Shown here piece after piece: positions 8,046 through 16,868 of a stretch of 64,000 nucleotides of DNA. Location of the stretch: positions 1 to 64,000 of the forward strand of contig CAWCVR010000023.1 of NCBI GenBank assembly GCA_963799105.1. Reading direction: 5' to 3'. The notes under the pieces were generated by a model. The model saw nothing but the letters and a program-made list of their open reading frames with translations, was not told the origin of the DNA and made no database searches. The stretch comes from CAWCVR01 sp963799105. Lineage in GTDB: Bacteria; Acidobacteriota; Terriglobia; Bryobacterales; Bryobacteraceae. The position numbers and the translations under genes are program-made. Each line of letters starts with the position of its first letter. Within the stretch, counting starts at the first letter, position 1.

Positions 8046-8816
8046 ATGGCCAGCGGAACCTATGCTTACAGTCCCACGGTCAACGGCGATGCCGCACGCG
8101 AACGCGAAGCCCTCGTGCTGCGGCATCTCCCTCAAGTGAGCCTGATCGCCAACCGGATCCACGGCCGGCTGCCTCGCCATTTCTGCCTCGACGACCTGGT
8201 CTCCAGCGGTGTGATGGGATTGCTGGCGGCCGTCGACAACTTCGATCCTTCGCTCAACGTTCAACTCAACACGTACGCCGAACGGAAGATCCGCGGCGCC
8301 ATTCTGGACGGCCTGCGGGAGTTGGACTGGGCGCCCCGCGAAACCCGCAAACGGTCGCGGTGGATCGAAGCCGCCATTCACCGGGCCAGCCAGCGCGCCG
8401 GCCAGGACCCCTCCGAGGAGGAAATCGCGGCCGAACTCGGCATCGGACTGGACGAGTACCGGAAATGGCTGGCCGAGGTGCAATCCATCGAGCTGGAACC
8501 GCTGGAGTCCACCTCCGAAGATCGCCCCGGCGCGGACCTGCTGAACCTGGTCTCCGGCGACCCCGACCAGTTGCCGTCGCGCGTCCTCGAGCGCAGCGAG
8601 CTGGGCCGGATCCTGGCCCTGGCCATCGAACGCATGCCGAAGACGGAGCGGACGGTACTAAGCCTGTACTACTACCAGGAACTGAGCCTGAGGGAAATCG
8701 CCGCGCTCGTGGGAATGCACCTGTCGCGCGTCGGGCAACTCCGCGCGCAAGCCATTCTGCGTTTGCGCTGCCATCTTGAGAGAGTTTGGCTATCTCATCC
8801 GAAAAGGAAAGTGTAA
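8046..8816 (+). CDS. FliA/WhiG-type RNA polymerase sigma factor
   Basis: A 256-residue sigma-70 family factor of the group 3 (sigma-28) type. Region 2 is clear (LPQVSLIANRIHGRLPRH, DDLVSSGVMGLLAAVDNFDP, FxTYAxRKIRGAILDGLREL, with LNTYAERKIRG here), with the RK-rich WAPRETRKRSR after it. Region 3 (DPSEEEIAAELGI) and region 4 with helix-turn-helix (LSLREIAALVGMHLSRVGQL) follow. ATG 8046 is chosen because homology starts just after it. No flagellar, chemotaxis or obvious anti-sigma gene lies next to it; a short protein at 61242-61508 has only a weak FlgM-like motif. In non-flagellated bacteria such factors govern development or envelope genes. Confidence 0.9.
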   Translation: MASGTYAYSPTVNGDAAREREALVLRHLPQVSLIANRIHGRLPRHFCLDDLVSSGVMGLLAAVDNFDPSLNVQLNTYAERKIRGAILDGLRELDWAPRETRKRSRWIEAAIHRASQRAGQDPSEEEIAAELGIGLDEYRKWLAEVQSIELEPLESTSEDRPGADLLNLVSGDPDQLPSRVLERSELGRILALAIERMPKTERTVLSLYYYQELSLREIAALVGMHLSRVGQLRAQAILRLRCHLERVWLSHPKRKV

Positions 8817-8867
8817 GCGCGGTTGACCCGAAGCCGGACGCGCTATCGAGTCCGGAGAACGGCTCCG

Positions 8868-9185
8868 GTGAGCGACACTTTCATGCAATTCCCATGGACT
8901 GCCGAACAGCTCTCGCAATACATCGCCCTGGCCATCGGCTATGCCATAATCCTGACCCTGTTCCTCAAGAGCCGGCGCGACGTGAAGCGGTTTCACGGAC
9001 AGGCGGAGGCGGCCAGCGGCGTCTCGAACCGCTCCGTGGAAGGGCAGGGGATTCGCCCCCCGGTGGAGGCGGCCACGGCACAGAGGCATCGCATGGCCGC
9101 GCGGGCCGAGCTTCTGCGGACGTACCGCCGGGCCGAAATGGCGCCGCGCATCGCCGCCCCGTTGGCAGCCGGCGAGCGGCGGTAG
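8868..9185 (+). CDS. Small single-pass membrane protein
   Basis: About 105 residues from GTG 8868 (GGAG about 11 bp upstream); ATG 8883 is an alternative. One membrane segment is clear (YIALAIGYAIILTLFL), followed by a basic cytoplasmic tail rich in Arg and Ala. It starts 51 bp after the sigma-factor stop on the same strand, so it may be in its transcript. No family recognised; an anti-sigma or sensor role is not supported by any motif. Confidence 0.55.
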   Translation: MSDTFMQFPWTAEQLSQYIALAIGYAIILTLFLKSRRDVKRFHGQAEAASGVSNRSVEGQGIRPPVEAATAQRHRMAARAELLRTYRRAEMAPRIAAPLAAGERR

Positions 9186-9236
9186 CGGCGCCGCCCGGGT
9201 ACCAGGACCGCGAGTCCCGGCGCCACCGCGAAACCG

Positions 9237-9560
9237 CTAATGCCCCTTTTGGCTCAGGGGAACGAGCCGTGTCCAATCTCCATTCCAGCGCATCCGCTTG
9301 AGTACTTCCATGGAGCCATCGCCTTGGGATCTCCACAGAAGGACATCGGAGCCGCTTTCGGCAAACCACCGAGGATCCCAGGCGCGAGGTGAGGCAAACT
9401 TGGTCCCAGCTATGTAGAGAACATACTTAGCAGGATTCAGGGGATTCGGATAGAGCACTGGCCCGAAACGACCGACAAAAGCACGCCACTGGAACCGGAT
9501 GGGTACGTGAACGCCGTTCCTCCAGGCATGTTCTCTGGGTGCGCTTGTGGATCGCTGCAA
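9237..9560 (-). pseudogene. Fragment with an 'NPLNP..Y' hydrolase-associated motif
   Basis: The frame contains FGPVLYPNPLNPAKYVLYIA.., GTKFASPRAWDPRWF and SGSDVLLWRSQGDG. The 'YPNPLNPxxYVV' pattern recalls the C-terminal part of large secreted peptidase/esterase-like proteins of acidobacteria and planctomycetes. There is no credible start, and the frame overlaps the 9437-9763 ORF. I read it as a remnant of a larger gene. Confidence 0.4.
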
Positions 9561-9763
9561 GTATAGCTAATGCCCACCTCGTATTCAACCGGCCCCGCAG
9601 ACGACCCAGTGAAACAATCCCAAAAGCTCCTCTGCTGCGCCGACGGAGAATCCGCCGTGGCATACGATCCGGCCTGCAATGAACCGTCGCGGAAAGCGAC
9701 GTGCTGGCTGAGAAAAAGGGTAAGTAGCGGGAAGACTGCGCGGAACAGCCGGGTCGGGCCCAT
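9437..9763 (-). CDS. Short secreted-type ORF, doubtful
   Basis: A 108-residue frame starting at ATG 9763, one base beyond the stop of the upstream gene at 9765. It begins with a signal-like segment (MGPTRLFRAVFPLLTLFL) and contains three Cys residues in the mature part. Its 3' third overlaps the NPLNP fragment in another frame. It may be the 5' end of that same gene before a frameshift: signal peptide here, catalytic-like remnant there. Low certainty. Confidence 0.4.
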   Translation of the reverse strand: MGPTRLFRAVFPLLTLFLSQHVAFRDGSLQAGSYATADSPSAQQRSFWDCFTGSSAGPVEYEVGISYTCSDPQAHPENMPGGTAFTYPSGSSGVLLSVVSGQCSIRIP

Positions 9764-9764
9764 G

Positions 9765-10616
9765 TTACTTGGCCTCCGTTAGACTGGAATGATCCGCCAT
9801 GGCGTGCTGTGCAATCTGATTCGACCGAACCAACAGGTCTAGAATAGCTGGTGGCGCGCCGTCTGGAAGAAGCTTGAGCCATTCCCGCAGCATTCCGGAT
9901 CGGGACGCGGCTCGGGCCGCCGGCACATCCCCGATCTCTTTGATCTGCTCGGAGAGCGCAGCCCGGAGAGCGGGCATAGGGTCGGCTTGGGTTCTGATGG
10001 CAGCCAGAACTAATGGGTGCGCTTGGGCAGTCTGGATGCGTCCGATAACATCAAGCAAGTCTTCGGAGTGCAGCCTCCGCGCCTCGGATACTGCGCTGAT
10101 CTCTCGTGCGCTTCCCAGTGCGGTTCGGTCATCGAAGACGGCCATGGTGGCCTTCGCAGTGAGATATAGGGGCGCCGATCCATCAGAGCCGGCAGGCAGG
10201 AGTTGCTTTAACTGCCGAGTCTCGCCATTCCTCAGGGTCTTGGGAGACTGTACAGTGAGTCCGGGTACTTGAGTCAGCACCGTATCCATCAGAACATCAT
10301 CGGTCCACCCTCGAAATACCTCATGGCCGTCGGCATAGCGCACAACAACCGACCCTGCGTGCGCGGTGATCGTCCTGCCGGAAACGTTGCGCACCTCGAC
10401 GGTAACGCCAACGAGATTGCTGCCCGGTTCGGAACCTGTGACCACGGCTTGCACAATGAGGCTGCGATCCAGCTCGGCGCGATCCTTGTCCGCATCCGCC
10501 TCTACGGTGAGCGGGATCGAGCGGCTCTGACCGGCACCGGCAGGCGGCGGAACTCGCGTCTGCGTCCAGGAGACCGGCACGAGAACCGCCTGAATAAGCC
10601 ACGCTGTCGTCTTCAT
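9765..10616 (-). CDS. Secreted protein of unknown function
   Basis: A 283-residue protein with an N-terminal signal segment (MKTTAWLIQAVLVPVSW) and probable cleavage after TQT or nearby. The mature part has a beta-sandwich-like domain (VTVEVRNVSGRTITAHAGSV, VVRYADGHEVFRGWTDD) and, after about residue 180, a helical region with many Ala and Leu residues. The first half resembles secreted domains that describe 'effects on uncoupled comparisons', but I do not recognise a named family. ATG 10616 is the only good start. The next minus-strand ORF begins immediately downstream. Confidence 0.7.
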   Translation of the reverse strand: MKTTAWLIQAVLVPVSWTQTRVPPPAGAGQSRSIPLTVEADADKDRAELDRSLIVQAVVTGSEPGSNLVGVTVEVRNVSGRTITAHAGSVVVRYADGHEVFRGWTDDVLMDTVLTQVPGLTVQSPKTLRNGETRQLKQLLPAGSDGSAPLYLTAKATMAVFDDRTALGSAREISAVSEARRLHSEDLLDVIGRIQTAQAHPLVLAAIRTQADPMPALRAALSEQIKEIGDVPAARAASRSGMLREWLKLLPDGAPPAILDLLVRSNQIAQHAMADHSSLTEAK

Positions 10617-10619
10617 TGT

Positions 10620-11120
10620 TTAGCTCCTATGCGAAACTGCCTGGCCCCTAAGCAAATCACGGCGACATTCTCTCATTGCGCACGAAGGCTCGCCGGTTGC
10701 TTGGCCGCAAAAGTGCTTTCTGGTGCGGCCATAGTGAGCCGCTTGATTGCCGCCTGGATGTTCTGCGGCACACCTAAGCCCTTTGCATAACACATTCCAA
10801 GAGCCGACTCGGCGGGCACATACCCCCCGGAAGGCTCGCGTGAACGCGGAGCTCGTGTGGAAGCCAGCCGGCCGGGCAATCTCCTTGACTGGAAGCGAAG
10901 CTTGCCGCAGCACATCTTCGGCCCGCCGGAAGTTGATTGATCTCAGCATCTGAAGCGGAGCCATGCCGGCCTGCTGGCGGAACAGGTGGGCAGAATGGGA
11001 TGCCGATATGCCTGCCAAGGCTGCAACCTTAACGCAGGTCCCCGGCGCCGTGCCGCCGCCGGAAGATTCCATTACCTCGACGGCCCGGCTCACTCTTTCG
11101 TCGAGAATGCGACAAGTCAT
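10620..11120 (-). pseudogene. Broken AraC-type regulator joined to a Sel1-repeat remnant
   Basis: From ATG 11120 the frame encodes an AraC-family helix-turn-helix pair (VAALAGISASHSAHLFRQQA, SLPVKEIARPAGFHTSSAFT). At the G6 run near 10822-10828 the protein-like signal shifts frame: the alternate frame, readable from about 10915 to 10673, gives AESALGMCYAKGLGVPQNIQ, a Sel1-like repeat. So the DNA-binding half of one gene abuts part of another with a shift at the junction. A true AraC-Sel1 fusion with an indel is possible; a deletion junction between two genes is equally likely. The usual N-terminal ligand-binding domain is missing. Confidence 0.6.
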
Positions 11121-11287
11121 TTGCCACCCGCGTGATTTGAGTTGTTGACCTGGGATCTTGATCCGTCCAATACTAACAGATTTGAAACACCGCTATGTAT
11201 AAGGTATTTCCTGGGTTCCATTTCGCCAATCAAACCACCGGGGCCGCTAACGCCCTTGTGGCCCGGCATTGAATAGAGCAGAGTCAA

Positions 11288-12267
11288 ATGGCAAGAGCCT
11301 CCCGTGTTCTGAACGTTTCCATGAAGATAGCATTCGTTCTGGCGTGCGCTGCCGCTTCGCTTGATGTTTACGAGCGCATTCACACGCCTGCGACCTCAAA
11401 GCCGGAGGCTGCTGTCGCGTTTCGGCCATTGACTCGAACCGGAACGACGCGCTGTTTCATGCGAGTCTCGCGATGTTTCTCGAGGAGTCGGGGAATTGGG
11501 ACCAGGCCCGCATCGAGTATCGGAACGCCGTCGCGCTGTCCCCGGAGCTCGTCGCCTCGCACCTGTTTCGCGATCTCTCCAATCGAAGGAGTGCGGAGAG
11601 CCGCGGTATCGTAGTTGATGCGATCCAAATGCTCGAAGCATCGCTGAAAGAGCCCCGGAGCCCGGTTATCCTGGCGCGCCTCGGGAGCCTGTATGGCGAG
11701 ATCGGAGAGCCGGACAAGGCCCGAAGAGACCTGCTGCCTGCCCTGGCGGCTCTGCCCACCTTGCCCCTCGCGTGGGTGAATCTTGGCGACCTCTATCTGT
11801 CCAGCGGCGACCGCGTGGCTGCGCTCCACTGCTACCAGCGAGCCGTGTACTTGAATCGAAGGTTGGTTCCGCCGAATCTCAGGCTTGGCGAATGGTACTC
11901 CGCGGAGGGAACTCGGAGAACCGCGCTGATCTACTTTGGCGCAGCGGCCAGAAACTGGGATCGGGCTGTACCGGTTAAGGGGATAGCCGCCCGGAATTTC
12001 CACATGTATCGGCGATCGCGGCAACTCTTGAGCAGCTTGCTGCCTCCGTCGTTTGACCGCTATGCCGGGACTTGCGAAATTGCGAAAGCCTTTGCGGCGT
12101 TGTCCATCGGCACGCCCGAAAATTCGAGGGGTCCGGAGTGCGAGTCGAACACCGTCCCCCCATGCCGGACTGCGTTGACAAATCAGTCGCAGGTCCGAGG
12201 GAGCCACGGCCGCCGGCCTAACTCACCAGGGCGGGACCGCTCGCCCGGAAATTGCGCAACTTCATGA
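11288..12267 (+). pseudogene. Membrane-anchored TPR protein with a frameshift
   Basis: ATG 11288 opens a frame with a membrane or signal segment (MKIAFVLACAAASLDVYERI). Near 11415-11435 the good frame shifts and continues as SAIDSNRNDALFHASLAMFL.. with tetratricopeptide repeats: EESGNWDQARIEYRNAVAL, GEPDKARRDLLPALAALP, WVNLGDLYLSSGDRVAALHC. The two halves fit one gene with a one-base indel. TPR similarity ends by about 12110; the remainder to 12267 runs into the duplicated activator tail and is not part of the family, so the natural 3' end is lost. Likely an exported or membrane scaffold protein. Confidence 0.6.
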
Positions 12268-12518
12268 TCGGCGTGGTCCGTTTCATGCCCAACAACTGCG
12301 CGGCGGCGGTCTTGTTGCCGCAGGTCTTCACCAGCGCGCGTTCCAGGATGCCGCGTTCGAACTGGCTGACGGCCGTCTCGAAATCCACCCACTCGGAATC
12401 GGCAACCGGCTCGTCCGGCGCTTCGAAAGGGATCGCCCGCGCGGTGGCGGGAGTGAGCAGGCCAAAATCGGCGGCGTACAGCGTCTGGCGGTCGCCGCTC
12501 ATGACCACCGCCATTTCC
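12215..12518. repeat. Direct repeat, truncated copy of the activator 3' end
   Basis: Matches 12721-13024 at a constant offset of 506 bp over 304 bp. About ten differences lie in 12252-12301; the following approximately 210 bp are identical. Coding on the minus strand, it holds the last 100 codons of a sigma-54 activator. Confidence 0.9.
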
Positions 12519-12580
12519 GCTCGCGGCCCCGCTGGCTGCCGTGACCGCGAAAACTGGGAAGGAAATAAGTCGTCACGCAA
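12218..12580 (-). pseudogene. Orphan C-terminal fragment of a sigma-54 activator
   Basis: The frame carries the end of the AAA+ C-terminal subdomain, a linker and the Fis-like helix-turn-helix (GNKTAAAQLLGMKRTTPIMK). It has no ATPase core: upstream of the identical region the frame reads unrelated sequence and has no credible start. Compared with the full gene at 12724, it changes LIMKLRSF to PIMKLRNF in the recognition helix. It is a duplicate or leftover of a neighbouring paralogue, not a working gene. Confidence 0.8.
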
Positions 12581-12720
12581 AGGCGCAAAGCCGCAAGGAA
12601 GAACCGATTGGTCTTCTTTGCGGGCTTCGCGCCTCTGCGAGCGATTGTAGTTACGGCTGTGAGTTCTTCACAGCATATGAAAGAGTGGTTCCCGCAAACG
12701 CATGAAACCACACGGTAAGA
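12519..12720. repeat. Intergenic element between the two activator tails
   Basis: The interval has imperfect inverted repeats: GGCGCAAAGCCGCAAGGAAG opposed by CTTCTTTGCGGGCTTCGCGCC across an 11-bp centre. It begins with GCCGTGACCGCGAAAACTG, akin to the edges of the dispersed element at 57774, and contains TTCTTCACAGCAT also found near 30564. It is probably a dispersed non-coding element at the duplication junction. Confidence 0.5.
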
Positions 12721-12723
12721 GGC

Positions 12724-14127
12724 CTAACTCACCAGGGCGGGACCGCTCGCCCGGAAACTGCGCAACTTCATGATCAGGGTGGTGCGCTTCATCCCCAGAA
12801 GCTGAGCGGCGGCGGTCTTGTTGCCGCAGGTCTTCACCAGCGCGCGTTCCAGGATGCCGCGTTCGAACTGGCTGACGGCCGTCTCGAAATCCACCCACTC
12901 GGAATCGGCAACCGGCTCGTCCGGCGCTTCGAAAGGGATCGCCCGCGCGGTGGCGGGAGTGAGCAGGCCAAAATCGGCGGCGTACAGCGTCTGGCGGTCG
13001 CCGCTCATGACCACCGCCATTTCCACGGCGTTCTCGAGTTGACGAACGTTGCCGGGCCACTGGCAGGCGCGCAGGCGGGCCATGGTTTCCGGCCCCAGCG
13101 ACTTCTCGGGCATGCCTTCCACCTGGCAGACCTTGCGGATGAAGTGCTCGACAAGCTGGGGAATATCGCTTTCGCGTTGCCGCAGCGGCGGCACCACCAC
13201 CGGGACCACGTTGAGGCGATAGTAGAGATCCTCGCGGAATTTGCCCTGACGAACGCGCTCCAGCAGATCCACATTGCTGGCGGCAATCACGCGGACATCC
13301 ACCGCCACGGTTTCGCCGCTGCCCAGGCGCTGAATCTCGCGGTCCTGCAGGACGCGCAACAGCTTGACCTGCAGTTCCATCGGCATGTCGGCGATCTCGT
13401 CCAGGAAGATGGTGCCGCGGTTGGCTTGTTCGAAGCGCCCGACGCGGGCGTTGATGGCTCCGGTGAACGCCCCCTTGACGTGGCCGAACAACTCGGCTTC
13501 CAGCAGGTGCTCGGGCAGCGCGGTGCAGTTCACGGTCACCAGGAGCTGGTGGGCGCGCGGGCTGGCCTGGTGTAGGGCGCGCGCCACCAACTCCTTCCCG
13601 GTTCCGGTTTCGCCGGTTAGCAGAACGGTGCAGCGCCGGGGACCGATCAGCCGGATGGTTTCGAGCACGCGCTCCATGGCCGGGCTGTCGCCCACAAGGG
13701 ACGATCGCCAGGCTTCGGGAGAGGCGTCGCGTTGCCGCGCGCGAAGCCGCCGGCGCTTCTCTTCGGCGGCATTCACCAGCGACTCGCGGAGCGTCGCGGC
13801 GGTGTCCCGATACCCCATGCAGCCGTATGCGCCGGCGCGAATCAGCCGGAGCGCTTCGGTGGCGCGCATCTCGGGGTGCCAGACCACCGTGGGGAGCAGG
13901 GGATCGGCCTGGCGCAACGACTCCAGCGCGTCGGCGGCGTCAATCTCCGGTTCCACGCCGCTGAAAAGCGCGCAATCCACCGATTCCCGGCTGATCGCCT
14001 GCCGGGCTTCCGGCAGCCCCGCCACGGAAATTACGCGGAAATCGGACAGCGCTTCACGCCATTCGGATTCGAGAATGGGGATCGAGTCCGTGACCATCCA
14101 CAACAGCTTTGGCTTGGCGTGGGGCAT
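12724..14127 (-). CDS. NtrC-type sigma-54 transcription activator with degenerate receiver
   Basis: A 467-residue regulator. Residues 1-125 look like a receiver fold, but the expected phospho-acceptor strand reads CALFSGVEP with no Asp, so it is probably not controlled by phosphorylation. The AAA+ domain has Walker A GETGTGKE (172-179), GAFTGA (219-224) that contacts sigma-54, FLDEIADM (Walker B) and LRQRESDIPQL. The C-terminal helix-turn-helix is Fis-like (GNKTAAAQLLGMKRTTLIMK). The start MPHAKPKLLWMVTDS at 14127 begins the domain; ATG 14166 is an alternative. The last 300 bp are duplicated at 12215-12518. Target promoters unknown. Confidence 0.9.
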   Translation of the reverse strand: MPHAKPKLLWMVTDSIPILESEWREALSDFRVISVAGLPEARQAISRESVDCALFSGVEPEIDAADALESLRQADPLLPTVVWHPEMRATEALRLIRAGAYGCMGYRDTAATLRESLVNAAEEKRRRLRARQRDASPEAWRSSLVGDSPAMERVLETIRLIGPRRCTVLLTGETGTGKELVARALHQASPRAHQLLVTVNCTALPEHLLEAELFGHVKGAFTGAINARVGRFEQANRGTIFLDEIADMPMELQVKLLRVLQDREIQRLGSGETVAVDVRVIAASNVDLLERVRQGKFREDLYYRLNVVPVVVPPLRQRESDIPQLVEHFIRKVCQVEGMPEKSLGPETMARLRACQWPGNVRQLENAVEMAVVMSGDRQTLYAADFGLLTPATARAIPFEAPDEPVADSEWVDFETAVSQFERGILERALVKTCGNKTAAAQLLGMKRTTLIMKLRSFRASGPALVS

Positions 14128-14270
14128 CAGTTCTGGCAGTAGCGTACAACAGATATCACCTCTCATTTCACAAGCAAAGTCCCGATATCCGAAGTTAGTA
14201 CCGGACCATCCGTCCCAACGACTGTCGGGCCGCCGCCCACGCCGCGGGGCAACACCAATCGCCGTCAACT

Positions 14271-14567
14271 TCAGTCCGGGAATTCGGTGTTGCCGGCCAG
14301 GTGTGCCAGCAGGTCCACGCAAAGGTCCAGGGCCGGGTCGGTGCTTCGCGGTGCGAACACGTCGGGACATGTCCGCATGCGTTGCGCGATGGCCTTCAGG
14401 AGTTGCATCCGTTCGGCCTCCTGCCCCTCATCCACGTCCGGTTCGACGAAGCCGCTGCGTTCCAGTTCGGCGCTGACCTTCCGTGGGTCGCCGAGGATCC
14501 AGGCGCGCAGGAGCGCTTCCGCCAGGCTGACCGACAGCGGATGGGATGAATGTAGCAAGGTCCGCAT
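14271..14567 (-). CDS. Small soluble protein of unknown function
   Basis: A 98-residue, acidic, probably helical protein from ATG 14567 (MRTLLHSSHPLSVSLAEALL..) ending in LVDLLAHLAGNTEFPD-like sequence. It lies upstream of the sigma-54 activator on the same strand, 143 bp away, and may share its transcript. No domain recognised. Confidence 0.55.
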   Translation of the reverse strand: MRTLLHSSHPLSVSLAEALLRAWILGDPRKVSAELERSGFVEPDVDEGQEAERMQLLKAIAQRMRTCPDVFAPRSTDPALDLCVDLLAHLAGNTEFPD

Positions 14568-14862
14568 TCGATTAACTCATCGGCGGCTCCGCGGCGGGAT
14601 TCTAGCGGAATTCAATGGAAGTTTACCCGTAACTCATTCTGAAGGCTCAGGTATTTCACCGATGCACTTTCGGAAGGACGGGTGCCAGCCCCGGCCGGTC
14701 CATCGGCCCATGACTCTTACGAGCCATGATGGATCGCGGCCAGAGGTGGTGGTTTTCGGCCACCAGCCGGCTTTCCCTGGCGCATTGATGTCACTGAAAC
14801 TAAAGGCATTCCTATTTGGCCTGCACCGTGCAACAGGGCCAGTGCAGTTGGGAGGTCGTGCC

Positions 14863-16788
14863 ATGAGACTCTTGCATTCGCGGTTCCCGGCGTTAACCGG
14901 TGCGGCACTCTTGCTGGCGGGATTGTACCTGCCGGCCCGCGCGCAGGATCCGGACGATCTCAAGCGCGGAGTGGGCCGCATCAGTTTGATGAATGGCCAG
15001 GTTTCGGTGCAGCGCGGCGACTCGGGCGAGTGGGTGGTGGGGGTGGTCAACGCTCCTTTGATCGCCGGCGACCGCGTGGCTACGGCGGAGAATTCCCGCG
15101 CCGAAGTTCAGTTCGATTCCTCCAATATGTTTCGCATGGGCGCGAATGCCGAAGTCCACCTGACCGAACTGGAAGCCGCGCGCTACCAACTGGAATTCGC
15201 CAGAGGCATCCTTACCTACCGCGTGCTTCGCCCCACGGACGCCGCCGTGGAGATCGACACTCCGAGCGTCGCCGTGCGGCCGTCGCGGGTGGGAGCGTAT
15301 CGTATTTCGGTGAACGATGCGGGCGAAACCCAGGTCACGGCGCGCGCCGGCTCGGTGGAAGTTTTCTCGCCGCGCGGGTCGCAGACGGTCACTACCGGCC
15401 AGACTTTGATCGCGCGGGGCGATCCCTCCGATCCCGAGTACCAGATTGTCCCCGCCGTGGGCTATGACGAATGGGACCGCTGGAACGAGGCCCGCGACCG
15501 CGCTCTGACGCAGTCCGGTAGCCCCCAGTACGTGGGGCAGGGAGTGTCCGGGACGGAAGACCTGGACGGCTACGGCGCCTGGACGAACGTGGATGGATAC
15601 GGCGAGGTGTGGCGGCCCACCGTGCCCCCGGATTGGGCGCCCTACGAGTACGGCCGCTGGACATGGCTGGATTGGTACGGGTGGACCTGGGTGAGCAACG
15701 ATCCCTGGGGCTGGGCGCCCTATCACTACGGACGCTGGTTCTATCAGGCCAACTACGGATGGCTGTGGTATCCCGGAATGCGGGGCGCGCGGCATTATTG
15801 GTCGCCGGGCACGGTGGCGTTCTTCGGATTTGGCGGTGGCGGATTCAACCTGGGGTTCGGTTTCGGGTTCGGCCACGTGGGATGGGTGCCCCTGGCGCCC
15901 TATGAAGTCTTCCATCCCTGGTGGGGCCGGAGTTACTATGGCGGATTCAACCGATTCGTGAACTTTACGAACGTAAATATAGCCAACGTATACAGAAATG
16001 CGCGCGTAGCGAACGGCGTCTCGTCGCTTGCCGCGGAGGACTTCCGCAATGGCCGGTTCGGCAATGTCAGCCATCCCGGTGGCGAACAATTGCGCAGTGC
16101 CGGGTTAGTGCAGGGACAGGTGGGGATCGCTCCCAGCCGGAGCAACTTGCAGTACGGGGCGCGCACGGGTGCGTTCACGCCGCGGGCGTCGGCTTCCACG
16201 CGGTTCTTCACGCACCAGCAGCCAGCCGGTGTGCAGCGGTTGCCGTTCTCGCAACAACAGCGCGCCATGGAGCAGGGAACCCGGCCTTCCGGCGTGGGCA
16301 ACGACCGGCCTGCGACGGCTGCGGCCTCGGCGCCGGTGAGCCGTCCCAACGCGGCTGCGGCCGGTACCAATAGCGCCAACGAAGGGTTCCGCCGCTTCGG
16401 CGATCCGAGAGCCCAGCCGGCAAGTGCGTCGGTGACCAACGCTGCGCAGCGGTCGGCTATGCAGAACACCCGGCCCGCGGCGCAACCCTCGGCGCAGGCG
16501 CCTTCCAGCGGGTATAGAAGGTTCGGCAGTCCCGGAAGCTCGCCGCAATACAGCGCACCGCAGTACAACACGACGCAATCCCGGCCCAGCCAGCCGAGCT
16601 ACAGCGCGCCGTCGCGTGAACCGGCGCCCAGTTACAGCGCGCCATCACGCCCGGCGCCCAGCTACAGCGCCCCTTCGCGCGCACCGGCTCCCAGCTACAG
16701 CGCCCCGCCGAGAAGCTCTGGCGGCGGCGGCGGAAGCAGCCGGCCTTCCGGCGGCGGCAGTAGCAGCAGCGGTGGCCATCGCCGGTAA
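14863..16788 (+). CDS. FecR-domain, DUF6600-like secreted protein
   Basis: A 641-residue exported protein. ATG 14863 follows GGGAGG by seven bases and opens a signal peptide (FPALTGAALLLAGLYLPARAQ). Residues about 30-180 form a FecR-like beta domain (GRISLMNGQVSVQRGDSGEW, LIAGDRVATAENSRAEVQF, TVTTGQTLIARG). Residues about 210-350 are Trp/Tyr/Gly-rich (VWRPTVPPDWAPYEYGRW, GYGWTWVSNDPWGWAPYHYG), as in DUF6600 proteins. The last 250 residues are low-complexity, with Gln/Ala/Pro and YSAPSR repeats ending in Gly/Ser. Its role is unknown; the composition suggests a surface or envelope-associated protein. A terminator follows. Confidence 0.85.
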   Translation: MRLLHSRFPALTGAALLLAGLYLPARAQDPDDLKRGVGRISLMNGQVSVQRGDSGEWVVGVVNAPLIAGDRVATAENSRAEVQFDSSNMFRMGANAEVHLTELEAARYQLEFARGILTYRVLRPTDAAVEIDTPSVAVRPSRVGAYRISVNDAGETQVTARAGSVEVFSPRGSQTVTTGQTLIARGDPSDPEYQIVPAVGYDEWDRWNEARDRALTQSGSPQYVGQGVSGTEDLDGYGAWTNVDGYGEVWRPTVPPDWAPYEYGRWTWLDWYGWTWVSNDPWGWAPYHYGRWFYQANYGWLWYPGMRGARHYWSPGTVAFFGFGGGGFNLGFGFGFGHVGWVPLAPYEVFHPWWGRSYYGGFNRFVNFTNVNIANVYRNARVANGVSSLAAEDFRNGRFGNVSHPGGEQLRSAGLVQGQVGIAPSRSNLQYGARTGAFTPRASASTRFFTHQQPAGVQRLPFSQQQRAMEQGTRPSGVGNDRPATAAASAPVSRPNAAAAGTNSANEGFRRFGDPRAQPASASVTNAAQRSAMQNTRPAAQPSAQAPSSGYRRFGSPGSSPQYSAPQYNTTQSRPSQPSYSAPSREPAPSYSAPSRPAPSYSAPSRAPAPSYSAPPRSSGGGGGSSRPSGGGSSSSGGHRR

Positions 16789-16831
16789 CAGGTTTCCGCA
16801 GAGGAAAGCATCAGTCAGTTTCTTCCCAACT

Positions 16832-16868
16832 GGCCCGGTCCCGTTCAGCGGGGGCCGGGCCGTTTTTT
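16832..16868 (+). terminator. Rho-independent terminator after the FecR/DUF6600 gene
   Basis: The stem GGCCCGGTCCCG .. GCGGGGGCCGGGCC is followed by GTTTTTT at 16862-16868. It lies 44 bp after the stop at 16788. Confidence 0.8.

Noticed and set aside
14287..14862. N-terminal extension of the FecR/DUF6600 ORF
   Set aside because: GGGAGG and a signal peptide fix the start at 14863; the extension overlaps the 14271-14567 gene in antisense.
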